From JBBRHQ01 sp963781345 (GTDB lineage: Bacteria; Actinomycetota; Thermoleophilia; Solirubrobacterales; 70-9): 64,000 nucleotides of DNA. Shown here in pieces: positions 55,819-64,000 of this stretch; position 1 is the first letter of the stretch, and each line of letters opens with the position of its first letter. Location: contig CAWAFQ010000015.1 in the NCBI GenBank assembly GCA_963781345.1, forward strand, positions 1 to 64,000, in the 5' to 3' direction. A program made the translations under genes and the position numbers. The notes below the pieces were generated by a model. That model was not told where the DNA came from, made no database searches, and worked only from the letters and a program-made list of their open reading frames with translations.

Positions 55819-57198
55819 TCACACGAACTTGGAGTGCTGGTCCGCCGACGCGGGACGTTTGGCGGGTTGCGGCGGGGACGGGTGCGGCTTGGGGCTCACT
55901 GCGATTTCCCGGGGACCGAGCCTGATGAATCGGAACACGTCTCGGCTCATCACTGCGGCCTCGATGCAGACCGCTGCCAGCCAGCCGGCCGCGACCAGGG
56001 ACAGGCTTCCCTTCAGACCACCCGCGACCGCGCCGGTCAGCTCAAGGGCAGTGCCTCCGACCACGATCGGGATTGTGGCGGGGATCCGGCGTTCGACCCG
56101 CTTGACCGAAAGGTAGTGGGCTTTGATCGTCTCGGGGAATACGCCGAGCGCGAGGATGTGCAGAGTGCCAAGTGCCTGCTGCTCGTAACCGGCGCCGAAC
56201 AAGCTAAGGATCGGGCCCCCGGCAACGAGGAGAACCAGGTTCGCGGCAAGCCCAAGGCTCGCCGAGAGGGTGATGCTTAGGCGATAGCGGTCGGAGAGGC
56301 GGTGGGGGTCGCCGGACCCGACCGCGAAGAGGACCGAGCTGAGCGAGACGGGCACCATAAAGCCGAAGCTGGCGACCATCCAGGCGATGTAGAAGTTCGC
56401 GTTCGCCGTGGCCGAGAGCACGGAGACGACGATCAGCGGCAGAATCAGGTCAGGCGCCCGGATCGCAAGATTGAAGACGTGGTGAGTGGCGGCCTCCACG
56501 CGCATCTCGTTCAGCAGGCCCAGCTTCGGACTCAGGCTGTCCTCACCGCGGTGCATGTAGAAGCGAACCATCACGGCGAGAGAGAGGGCGATGCCGGCAG
56601 TCCAGGCGGAATAGATCCAGACCCCGCCAGGGCCCGCGACCAGGTATCCCACGAGTGCAATAGCGATCAGCTTGGTGAGCGAGAAGACGACGTTCCGCGT
56701 CAGTTGCAGGTCCCCCCGCATCAGGCCGATCAGAGCCTGGTCCAGGACTCCCGTAGATCCGGTGAGGCCGACGCCCACCGCGAACACGAGCGCTGCCACC
56801 CAGGTTTCGCTCAGCGGCCCCAGGTCGGACGAGACCAGCGGAGCGACGATGGCGAAGCCGAGTCCGATCGCCACCCCGAGCGCGCCGCTGACCGCGAGCG
56901 CTGCATTGAGCAGGCTCCGATGGTGGTCGGTGCGGCGGGGAAGCTCGCCCATGAGCAGAGTGCCGAGCCCAACCGTCGCCAGGTACCCCAGCAGCATCAT
57001 CGCCGAGATCGCCGCGCTGGAGACGCCGACGGCGTTAGCGCTGAACTGGCGCGCCGCAACCAGCCAGAAGGCCGCCCCGAGCAGGGCGGTGACCAGGACG
57101 GTGCCCATCATCGAGCCCGCGTTCTGCAGCACGGTTTGGTTGCGGGCGATCTCCGCCCTGAGTCTGGCCACTGCCCCTGTCGAGGCGCCGTTCGTCAT
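55819..57198 (-). CDS. Polysaccharide flippase (Wzx/MATE-like)
   Basis: 459 residues, about 12 TM segments of the polysaccharide-transport type (LLGAAFWLVAARQFSANAVG near the N-terminus). Moves lipid-linked oligosaccharide across the membrane. Its ATG overlaps the upstream gene by 4 bases (ATGA). Last gene of the - strand operon; ends convergent with the third GH26 gene. C-terminus Pro-rich. Confidence 0.9.
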   Translation of the reverse strand: MTNGASTGAVARLRAEIARNQTVLQNAGSMMGTVLVTALLGAAFWLVAARQFSANAVGVSSAAISAMMLLGYLATVGLGTLLMGELPRRTDHHRSLLNAALAVSGALGVAIGLGFAIVAPLVSSDLGPLSETWVAALVFAVGVGLTGSTGVLDQALIGLMRGDLQLTRNVVFSLTKLIAIALVGYLVAGPGGVWIYSAWTAGIALSLAVMVRFYMHRGEDSLSPKLGLLNEMRVEAATHHVFNLAIRAPDLILPLIVVSVLSATANANFYIAWMVASFGFMVPVSLSSVLFAVGSGDPHRLSDRYRLSITLSASLGLAANLVLLVAGGPILSLFGAGYEQQALGTLHILALGVFPETIKAHYLSVKRVERRIPATIPIVVGGTALELTGAVAGGLKGSLSLVAAGWLAAVCIEAAVMSRDVFRFIRLGPREIAVSPKPHPSPPQPAKRPASADQHSKFV

Positions 57199-59150
57199 CT
57201 CGAGCGCAGCCCGCTCGTGTCGTAGATGGCTATCGCTCCGTTGTCGAAGATTCTGCTGAGGCCGCGTACGTGGTTGAACTTGCTGAGTGCGAAACGGCTG
57301 ATCGGCTTGCGGTAGCTGTTAGCGTTCGGCTCTGTCGATTCGAAGTAGTACCCGCCCGCGGGCACTTCATGGCTGAGGCGGCGATCGATGACGATGTACT
57401 CGATCTCGTCGTTGCTGACCAAGGCCTGGTCGATCGCATCGAAAGTGCTGCTGAAGAAGATCCGCGTGACCGGGATGCCTCCGTAACTGCCGGTGACGTA
57501 CTCGAGTTGACCATAGGATCCGAGGAGGGTGGAGTTGGGGCGGTCTATGATCACGCGACTGCCGGCGGGCAGCTCACTGGCCGCGAACTTGGCGGCGACA
57601 ACTCCCTGCGGGCTGACCGCCCGCGCCTCTCCACCGACGAGGAAGGGTCCCGGCTGCCGGGAGACGGGTGACTCCCCGACAATGAACCCGCCCAAGAAGA
57701 CCACCGTCGCGAGCGCGCCGAGGGCGAGCCTTCGGGCCGCACGTCTGCCCGCGCCGCCGCGCCAGGGCAGCTCGCTGAGCAGCAGGCCGCTAACGAACGC
57801 GAGCCCAACGAAAACGAATTCCGATGCTCGCTGGGATGTCTCGGTCCCGGCCTGCGTCAGTCGAAGCACGAGCGTTGCCGGATAGAGGAGCGCGACGATT
57901 GCAAGCGCCCGCCACAGCGGGCTGGAGCCTCTGCCGCGCCAGGTCCTCAAGAGCCCCAGGGGAATCACGGCGAGCAGCGGTAGGACGGAGGCGACACCGA
58001 GGATGCGCGCAGCTGTGGTGTTGGACTGGCCAGCCGACTGAAACAGGGTCTTCGGCCCGGACCCTCCACCGAATATCAGATGGGCGACTGATTCGAAAGC
58101 ATCTTTGAAGACTGCGCCCAGTTCGGCGGTGGTGACTTGGTTCGCCTCGAAGACGAACCACGCGGCTGCGGCTGCGGCCAGCAGCAGCGCGGGCAACCCC
58201 GGGCCGTGAATCCAGGGCGCACGCGGGGAGGCGTGTCCCCGAGTCTCGGTGGCGCCGCCGGCGGCCGCGATCGGCCTCTCGTCGGTCAGGGCGATCAACA
58301 GGGCCCAGAGAACGAGGAATCCGACCATCGCATAGGAGCTCAGGTGGTGGGTGATGGCGAGCGTAGCCGCGAGGACCGCCATCGCCGCAACCAGGCCGAT
58401 GTCGTTCCAGCCGCGACCCTCGCTAGTAGGGTCGGTCCACCGCTGCGCTGTGAGCAGGAGCGCTCCTCCGACCGTCAAGGCCAGCGACTCATAGCCGAAC
58501 TGAGAGTCAAAGTAGAGGAAGCTTGGGTTGCAGGCATAGATGGCGGTACCGATGCCGGCCGCGCGCGGCGAGCGGGTGGTCCGCTCCAGGAACAGAAACA
58601 GGGCCAGCATTAGCGCCACCCGCGCAAGACCGATCACGATCAGACTGGAGATGAAGATCGGGAGGAGCGCCAGTTGGGCGAGGGCCGCCGTGATCAGACT
58701 CAGCCCCGGGAAGCCCGCAAACCCGGAGACCAGCGGGTTGGGCGACAGCGGATGCCCGGTCGCGATCAGGTCGGAGGTCTGACGCCAGGTCGCCAACTCG
58801 TCATGCAGGGTGAGCCCTGTTGGGTTGTAGAGGACCTTTACGAGATAGAGCGCGCCGCCGAGCAGCAGGGCGAGCGCGAGCCGCTCCTCTCTGGATGCCG
58901 AGGTGCCGAGAAGCCGCAGCGCGATCGGCGCGTAGATCACTATGAGACCCCCCCAAAAGAGCGGCTGGGCCTCGCTCAGGCTCAGCCGGGCGCTGTTGTT
59001 GCCGAGGGCGACCATGACCAGGCCGCAAGCCACGATCAGGGCGATCAGCGGCGCAACCCCCAGCGACAGTCGCGGTCCGCGGCTCCGTTGCAGCTCCGTG
59101 GGACCTGCCGATGTGGCGGAATGCCGGACCGGCGCCTCCAGCGATTTCAC
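57195..59150 (-). CDS. Polytopic membrane protein of the polysaccharide operon
   Basis: 651 residues with ~12 TM segments, long soluble C-terminal part from ~490. Could be a polymerase/ligase or a membrane glycosyltransferase of the GT-C kind; a loop near the N-terminus (NPTGLTLHDELATWRQ) has the acidic residue expected of GT-C folds. No named family recognised. Coupled by 4-bp overlaps at both ends. Confidence 0.72.
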   Translation of the reverse strand: MKSLEAPVRHSATSAGPTELQRSRGPRLSLGVAPLIALIVACGLVMVALGNNSARLSLSEAQPLFWGGLIVIYAPIALRLLGTSASREERLALALLLGGALYLVKVLYNPTGLTLHDELATWRQTSDLIATGHPLSPNPLVSGFAGFPGLSLITAALAQLALLPIFISSLIVIGLARVALMLALFLFLERTTRSPRAAGIGTAIYACNPSFLYFDSQFGYESLALTVGGALLLTAQRWTDPTSEGRGWNDIGLVAAMAVLAATLAITHHLSSYAMVGFLVLWALLIALTDERPIAAAGGATETRGHASPRAPWIHGPGLPALLLAAAAAAWFVFEANQVTTAELGAVFKDAFESVAHLIFGGGSGPKTLFQSAGQSNTTAARILGVASVLPLLAVIPLGLLRTWRGRGSSPLWRALAIVALLYPATLVLRLTQAGTETSQRASEFVFVGLAFVSGLLLSELPWRGGAGRRAARRLALGALATVVFLGGFIVGESPVSRQPGPFLVGGEARAVSPQGVVAAKFAASELPAGSRVIIDRPNSTLLGSYGQLEYVTGSYGGIPVTRIFFSSTFDAIDQALVSNDEIEYIVIDRRLSHEVPAGGYYFESTEPNANSYRKPISRFALSKFNHVRGLSRIFDNGAIAIYDTSGLRSR

Positions 59151-59926
59151 GGGCCCTCTCCGATATTCAGTTCAACGCTGCGGTACGGCGTCGAGCCGTG
59201 GTAGAGCGTTATCAGCAAGGAGCCGGTGGCGGTCGTGATCGGCGGGGCAAGTGTCCGTTGCCAGCGCCGGTTCGGCCCGAGCCGAACCTGCAGATTCTGG
59301 ATCGTTCGTCCAGCACGCCTCACGTTGAGGCGGTACGAGGTTGGGCCACCATGGGTCCGGACCCCCACGGTGACAGGAGGCGTCTTCCCTCGGCCGGCCT
59401 TGGCGGGAACCGCCCACAGCGCGGCAAAGACCTGTTGGACCTGCTGCTCCCGTACGCCTTTAGCCGCGATGGCGATCGACGCGCCCGCGATCGCAAGCGC
59501 CGCGATCGAGGCGATCGCGCACAGTGCTCCCGCGGGCGGAGAGATGGAAGGCTGCGCCGTCGCCTGGGCCGGCACGGCGCCACGCCTGGACAGGGCGACG
59601 GCGCTCGCGGCTAGCGTGATTACGAAAAGGAGGACGAGCCACGCACCGCGGTCCAGACCGAGGGCGATTTGTAGGGTGAGCCCGCCGAGCGCCGAGGCGC
59701 TGATGCTGAAGACAAATGAGTAGACGACTCGGTCCGCTTGGCCGATCGTGGTGGGCGGGAAGAGCGCGGCGGTGAGCGCATAGCCTGGGACGGCAAGGAC
59801 CAGCGGCATCAGCGCTGCCGCCTGCAACCAATGCGGTGGGGAGACAAGTAATGCGATAACCCCCATCGCCGCAAGGGCAACGGCGATCGCAAGGTCGAGC
59901 CACCGGGCCCGCGCGGGCGTTCTCAC
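59147..59926 (-). CDS. DUF1616-like membrane protein
   Basis: 259 residues from a GTG at 59926 that overlaps the GT4 stop (GTGA). Four to five TM segments (LDLAIAVALAAMGVIALLVS, ALMPLVLAVPGYALTAALFP), then an extracellular beta-rich C-terminus (VTVGVRTHGGPTSYRLNVRR). DUF1616 fits. In the raw frame it is fused to the upstream glycosyltransferase, but this is due to a one-base insertion. Confidence 0.75.
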   Translation of the reverse strand: MRTPARARWLDLAIAVALAAMGVIALLVSPPHWLQAAALMPLVLAVPGYALTAALFPPTTIGQADRVVYSFVFSISASALGGLTLQIALGLDRGAWLVLLFVITLAASAVALSRRGAVPAQATAQPSISPPAGALCAIASIAALAIAGASIAIAAKGVREQQVQQVFAALWAVPAKAGRGKTPPVTVGVRTHGGPTSYRLNVRRAGRTIQNLQVRLGPNRRWQRTLAPPITTATGSLLITLYHGSTPYRSVELNIGEGP

Positions 59927-61180
59927 GGTAGGGACCCCAGGGATCTGGCGACTGTCTCGTGGTACAGCCGCTCTATCTGCGGGCATCACGACCTCCGGTG
60001 TGAAGACATGCGCACGCTCACGCGCGTGCCTCTCGATTCGCTCCCGCAGCTCGCGGTCCTCGATCAGTCGGGTCATTGCCGCCGCGAGCGCCTCTGTGTC
60101 TCCGCCGGGCACCAGCAGTCCCGTCCTACCGTCCTCGATCATGTCTTCCTGCCCACCCGGCCGAGTGCCGATCATCGCGCGCCCCTTGCTCATCGCTTCG
60201 TGAACGACATTGCCGAGAGCCTCGGGCGCCTTCGTCGGGAGGACGCCGAAGAGAGCCCTGTTCCAGATCGCCATGACCGTCGCATGCGGCACGTCGGTGA
60301 TCACCGTGACGCTGGGGGGAAACTGCTTCGGGGAGTCTGACATCATCGTCCCGACCATCACCAGCGGCGGCGGGTTCTGAAGCCTCGCGTAGGCCTCGAA
60401 CAGCTCATATATGCCCTTGATCTTGCGGAAGCCTCCTACGAACAGGATGAAGGGCTCCTCGGGTAGTTGAGCCATTACCTGCGGGTCGGGATCTCCGGAA
60501 TCCTCCTCGTGGAAGTTGGGAATGACAACCGCCGGCGCGCCTGGAACGTGCAGGAAGCGATCGACCACCCTCCCGACAAACCGGCTGACTGCGTGGACCG
60601 CGGTCGTCTTCCTGCGGAGCACCGGACCGGCCGCGTAGACACCGGCCACCGCGGCCACGCCTTTGGCTGTTCCGTAGCGCGCCCTAGCGCAATCCAGGCA
60701 CTTGACTGGAGCCGGCCCCGAGCAGAGCTGGTCCTTGCGAACCAGGGTGCCGACCGCGCAGACGTTCCCGTAGTCACGTGCGGACAGCAGGAACGGGACC
60801 CTCATGCCCAACAAGCTCACCGCCACTGAGTGCGAGATCCAGCCGTAGGAGTGAACGAGATCGGGCTTGAACTCCTTGACTAGACGGCGCAGGCGCCAGG
60901 CCGCCTCTGGGTCGGGAAAGGGAGGCGGGTTGTGCTTGTAGGGGTCCTCCGACACCCACCGGACGCGGCTGCTCAGGTCGCGGACGCGGTAGACGCGAAC
61001 CCCTTCGTGCTCCTCGAGTGCTTCAGTGCCGTGCTGCCAGGAGGTGGCGATGGCAACGGTGTGGCCCCGCTCGGAGAGGTGCTTGGCGAGCAGTTCGATA
61101 CTACGTATGGACCCCCCGATCAGGGGGCGGTAGTAGTCGGTGATGATCAGCGTGCGCAGCGCGCCGTCCTGGGGCGTCAA
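59923..61180 (-). CDS. GT4 family glycosyltransferase (frameshifted near its end)
   Basis: About 418 residues. GT-B fold: N-terminal TDYYRPLIGGSIRSIELLAKH, C-domain FILFVGGFRKIKGIYELFEAY, and the donor motif GNVVHEAMSKGRAMIGTRPGGQEDMI with E-x7-E spacing. CxxC-containing loop CLDCARARYG. An extra base near 59978-59984 breaks the frame after FTPEVVMP; in the corrected frame the protein ends QIERLYHETVARSLGSLP. Overlaps the upstream GT2 gene (ATGA). Confidence 0.88.
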
Positions 61181-62547
61181 CGGAGTGGTGGGGGGGCCGA
61201 GCCGAGCTGGGCGTCGCTATCGCGGCGATGCTGCCAGCGGCTTCGCCCGTAGGCGAGGGGGCCGCAGGCCAGCCCGGCCAGTTCGAGCCGGATCAGCTCT
61301 TTCGGATAGTCGCCTTGTCGGTTCTTGTTCTTGTCCGACCTTGCGGAGAGCGCAAACGCAAGACCCCCCGGCAGCTTTCGCAAGAGACTCGGTAGAAGGC
61401 GCGGGTTCTCCACCACGGACTTTGTCAAGCACGCGCTCAGGCCCAGTCCGTACCCCCACATGCGTCGCCGGAGCATCCGGTAGTCGCGCGGATGGGCGTG
61501 CCAGACGAGCGCCGCCGGCTCGTGCACGACCTGGCTGCCGGAGATCACCACGCGCAGAAGCGCCTCGATGTCCTCTCCGGCAAGCGTCGGGGTGGGGGGT
61601 CCAAGCGCGACGTCGAAGCCGCCGAGGCGCCGGAATTGGTCGCGCCGGAACGCCATGCTGCGTCCGCTGCCCAATGCACCTGGCGTGAACGGGAAGAGCG
61701 GCTGATCCTGAGGCGGGTCGTCGAGGCTGTAGACGCGGGTCTCGAAGCCCCGCTGGAGGCCACCGAAGCCCTCAAACCATCGCTCGGTTGGAGTCTCGAG
61801 GGCGCCGGGCAGCGTCGGGCCCGAAACAGCGTCGACCCGATCCCCCAGTTCGAAGCCGGCGATCAGCGTGGCGAGCCAGTTCGGGTCGACGTCGACGTCG
61901 TCGTCGGCGAAGACGACGAATTCGCCGGTTGCTTCCTGCAACCCTTGGTTGCGGCCCCGCGATATTCCGGGCTCCGGTTCCACAACGATGCGTACGGAGG
62001 CATCATCAGCGAGATCACCCGGGGCGAAGCTGAGAGGGGGCTCCCCCTCCTCGGGGGTGTCGACGATGAGCACGTCATAGCGGTCCCTCGGGTAGCGGCA
62101 CCCGAGGATCGAGCTGACGGTCCTCAGAACGCGTTGAGGGCGTCCGCGGGTGACGATCACCACAGACACCGTCGGGGCTCGCATGAGGACGTCTTCCCGG
62201 GCTGCGGCGCAGGCTGGGACATCGGGCCCTGGGATGCCATCGGCTTTGACCCGGGCGCTGGGGAGCCCGTCCTTGCGCAGATGCTGGGCGACCTCATCAC
62301 CGAGTTCTCGTTGGATTTGAGCAGCGAGCGCCTCCGCCGGGACGCCGGCTGCCGCCAGCGGCACCTCGATCATGCCGAGCGGCCGCCCGTGCAGGCGAAC
62401 AAGGCAGAGGCAGGACCCGAAGGGATTGCCGCTCTCCGTCTTACCCTCCGGAAGGGGAGCCAGCGCCGCCCCGATCTCGACATCGTGTACCCGTACCGGC
62501 GAGAACTCCGGCGACGGCGGCTCAGTCAGGTGCGCCGCCACTCTCAC
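61177..62547 (-). CDS. GT2 family glycosyltransferase with N-terminal extension
   Basis: 456 residues from GTG 62547 overlapping the previous stop (GTGA). N-terminal ~110 residues form an accessory domain seen in actinobacterial GT2s (VRLHGRPLGMIEVPLAAAG), then GT-A core: VSVVIVTRGRPQRVLRT, metal motif FADDDVDVDPNWL, acceptor-loop GEDIEALLRVV. Adds a sugar to the growing glycan. A much longer upstream frame exists but is antisense-like, without homology. Confidence 0.88.
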   Translation of the reverse strand: MRVAAHLTEPPSPEFSPVRVHDVEIGAALAPLPEGKTESGNPFGSCLCLVRLHGRPLGMIEVPLAAAGVPAEALAAQIQRELGDEVAQHLRKDGLPSARVKADGIPGPDVPACAAAREDVLMRAPTVSVVIVTRGRPQRVLRTVSSILGCRYPRDRYDVLIVDTPEEGEPPLSFAPGDLADDASVRIVVEPEPGISRGRNQGLQEATGEFVVFADDDVDVDPNWLATLIAGFELGDRVDAVSGPTLPGALETPTERWFEGFGGLQRGFETRVYSLDDPPQDQPLFPFTPGALGSGRSMAFRRDQFRRLGGFDVALGPPTPTLAGEDIEALLRVVISGSQVVHEPAALVWHAHPRDYRMLRRRMWGYGLGLSACLTKSVVENPRLLPSLLRKLPGGLAFALSARSDKNKNRQGDYPKELIRLELAGLACGPLAYGRSRWQHRRDSDAQLGSAPPPLR

Positions 62548-63530
62548 TCGTTCCTCGAGCCGGGTTTGAGTGCCGCGCCGAGTGACGCGGTCAGGAAGCC
62601 CGCACCGGTCGAAAGCACGCCGAGAACGATAGCCGCGGCCCGGAGGCCGCCCGCGCGGTCTCCGGCCAGTAGGTCGCGCAACCCTTTCACCGCTCCGCGC
62701 GGCAGGACTATCGCAAGGTGGCGACGCTCGGAGCTGAGGCCGTCGCGTGATCCCACCTGCCGGGAAAGGTTCGCCTTCCCCGCTCCCTCCTCGAAGCAGC
62801 GACGCAGAAAGTAGCCGAGCGAAGCGCGCTCCGGTGTAACGCTGTGGAGAACCCTTGCCCGCGGTTGGTAAAGCCACACCGCGTCGGGGCGGTGTTGTTT
62901 GACGCGGATCGCGAGGTCGGTGTCGTCGGGAACATTGCCGCCTGCCCGCACCACTCCACGCGAGCGAAGCTCCCGCGGCGCGTCGTCGCTCTCTCCCTCC
63001 CGGAATCCGCCGATCTCTGCCAAGACCGACGCCCTCACCGCCATGTTGGCGCCGATCGGGTTCCTAACGGGTCCCAGCTGCGTGGGCAAGCCCGTGTAGC
63101 TGCAGCCGAACACCCAGAAGAACTCCTCGGGGAGCCAGCGGGGTACGGGTCCCTGCCAGAGCGGGAGCAGCGCACCGCCCGCGCCCACGGTCGTGGGATC
63201 GGTGAAGCATCCCCCCAGCTCCCCCAACCACGCCGGCTCCGCGCGCGCATCGTCGTCGATGAAGGCGACGATCTCGCCCTGCGCCGCGCGTACCCCGGTA
63301 TTGCGTGCTCCCGCCAAGCCCCGAGAGCGCTGATTGGCAATCACCTTCGCGCTCGGGAACTCCGCCGTGGCCTTCCGCAACAGGATCGGGTTGTGGTCCA
63401 CCACGACGATTGCTTCGAACGGCGGGTGGCTTTGGTGGCCGACAGAGTCAAGGCAGGCGGCGAGGTCGTCCCAGCGCTTCTCGTCGTAGGTCGAGACGAC
63501 CACCGATGTGGCGGGCTCGCTGGTGGACAT
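62544..63530 (-). CDS. GT2 family glycosyltransferase
   Basis: 328 residues from ATG 63530 (MSTSEPATSVVVSTYDEKRW). GT-A core with DDD motif FIDDDARAEPAWL, GANMAVRASVLAEIGGF, and DDTDLAIRVKQH. C-terminal amphipathic/TM stretch (AAAIVLGVLSTGAGFLTASL) may tether it to the membrane. Four bases after the upstream gene. Confidence 0.9.
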   Translation of the reverse strand: MSTSEPATSVVVSTYDEKRWDDLAACLDSVGHQSHPPFEAIVVVDHNPILLRKATAEFPSAKVIANQRSRGLAGARNTGVRAAQGEIVAFIDDDARAEPAWLGELGGCFTDPTTVGAGGALLPLWQGPVPRWLPEEFFWVFGCSYTGLPTQLGPVRNPIGANMAVRASVLAEIGGFREGESDDAPRELRSRGVVRAGGNVPDDTDLAIRVKQHRPDAVWLYQPRARVLHSVTPERASLGYFLRRCFEEGAGKANLSRQVGSRDGLSSERRHLAIVLPRGAVKGLRDLLAGDRAGGLRAAAIVLGVLSTGAGFLTASLGAALKPGSRNE

Positions 63531-63534
63531 CGCC

Positions 63535-64000
63535 TCAGACCTCTGCCGTCTGGGCCGGTTGCGTCTTCTGCTGGCCATCAGATTCAGGCTTGTGGCGGAT
63601 CGCCCGGCCGCGACGGGCTTCGCTGAGGATCGTCCCAAGCACGCGGAACCCATCGCGGAAGGTGTTGAGATTGCTCTGCCCCGAGATGCGGTCGGCCTCA
63701 TAGCTCGGAACCTCGGTGATCTTCATCCCGGCGTCGGCGATGCGGAGGTTGATCAGGGTCTCGACCTCGAAGCCGGGAGTATCCAGTGCGATGAAGGGCA
63801 GGCAGCGCGCCCAGAAAGCGTTGTAGCCGTAGCAGAGATCGGTGAAGTGGGTGCCGTGCAGGAGGTTCGCCGTGCCGCTCAAGAACGTGTTGCCAAAACG
63901 GCGCGTTGGCGTGATGTCGGCGCTGCCGCCGCCTGGCAGGAAGCGGGAGCCCTTGGCGAAGTCAGCACCCGCCTCCAACGCTTCAACGAAGCGCGGGATC
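63535..64000 (-). CDS. GT2 glycosyltransferase, dolichyl-phosphate-mannose-synthase-like (5' end outside window)
   Basis: At least 155 residues visible, the 3' part of the gene; reads through the window edge (IPRFVEALEAGADFAKGSRF). GADFAKGSRFLPGGG, TPTRRFGNTFLSGTANLLHG and FTDLCYGYNAFW match polyprenyl-phosphate glycosyltransferases that load a sugar on a lipid carrier. First visible gene of the - strand operon. Confidence 0.88.
   Translation of the reverse strand, partial: IPRFVEALEAGADFAKGSRFLPGGGSADITPTRRFGNTFLSGTANLLHGTHFTDLCYGYNAFWARCLPFIALDTPGFEVETLINLRIADAGMKITEVPSYEADRISGQSNLNTFRDGFRVLGTILSEARRGRAIRHKPESDGQQKTQPAQTAEV

Noticed and set aside
61180..64000. Cupin/kinase-like or phage genes on the + strand opposite the GT2 genes
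   Set aside because: The + strand frames are compositional shadows with no motif; the - strand operon is continuous.

Overview
The window is a GC-rich chromosomal segment from an actinobacterium. A Gram-positive LexA box, a c-di-AMP riboswitch ahead of a cell-wall gene, SHOCT, DUF4333 and DUF3467 proteins and an AbiEi/DUF559 gene point to Actinomycetota. The overall gene set looks most like class Thermoleophilia (Solirubrobacterales or relatives), but that placement is inference from gene content. No phage, plasmid, CRISPR array or insertion sequence is visible. At least eight genes carry a single-base frameshift, several in C or G runs, with the homologous reading continuing in another frame. 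This looks like residual assembly error, so those genes are annotated across the shift.

1-9.3 kb (+): 3' part of uvrC, rapZ, an ABC-2 type exporter pair, a VOC protein, then the glycolytic operon gap-pgk-tpiA-gpmI. 9.3-20.3 kb: a repeat-rich spacer, a PadR regulator with its own operator, tgt, a PASTA-less Ser/Thr kinase with a lipoprotein, a phosphoesterase, an M48 protease, DUF3467, rlmH, argS (with an altered HIGH motif), a CpsD-like protein without a Walker A, and ccmH/ccmG. 20.4-25.2 kb: tRNA-Gly(CCC), a Fic protein of less GC-biased composition, and two tandem SURNod19-cupredoxin proteins that share a gene-conversion tract. 25.3-30.7 kb: small membrane and SDR genes, then ccmE-ccmF-ccmI, secG and a solute-binding lipoprotein.

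30.8-37 kb: a DUF559 gene wrapped in tandem repeats whose start codon sits inside a palindrome, tRNA-Leu(GAG), LexA-regulated lexA, rnpB, an SDR gene, a c-di-AMP riboswitch controlling an RlpA-like wall protein, and secreted or AhpD-like proteins. 37-50.8 kb: glnA, phzF-like, SnoaL-like, yyaL, a PAS-GGDEF diguanylate cyclase, a class III aminotransferase, an operon of succinyl-CoA-synthetase-like subunits plus FixX-like ferredoxin plus AMP-forming CoA ligase, a DUF4333 lipoprotein and GTP-dependent PEP carboxykinase.

50.8-64 kb is an exopolysaccharide locus. On the + strand lie three GH26-type hydrolases (one fused to a DUF457/YdjM-like membrane domain, one membrane anchored, one secreted with a Gly-Thr linker) and a NodB-type deacetylase. 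Convergent on the - strand is a tightly coupled operon of three GT2s, a GT4, a DUF1616-like protein, a polytopic membrane protein and a flippase. The likely logic is assembly and export of a surface glycan by the - strand operon, with trimming or modification by the + strand enzymes.
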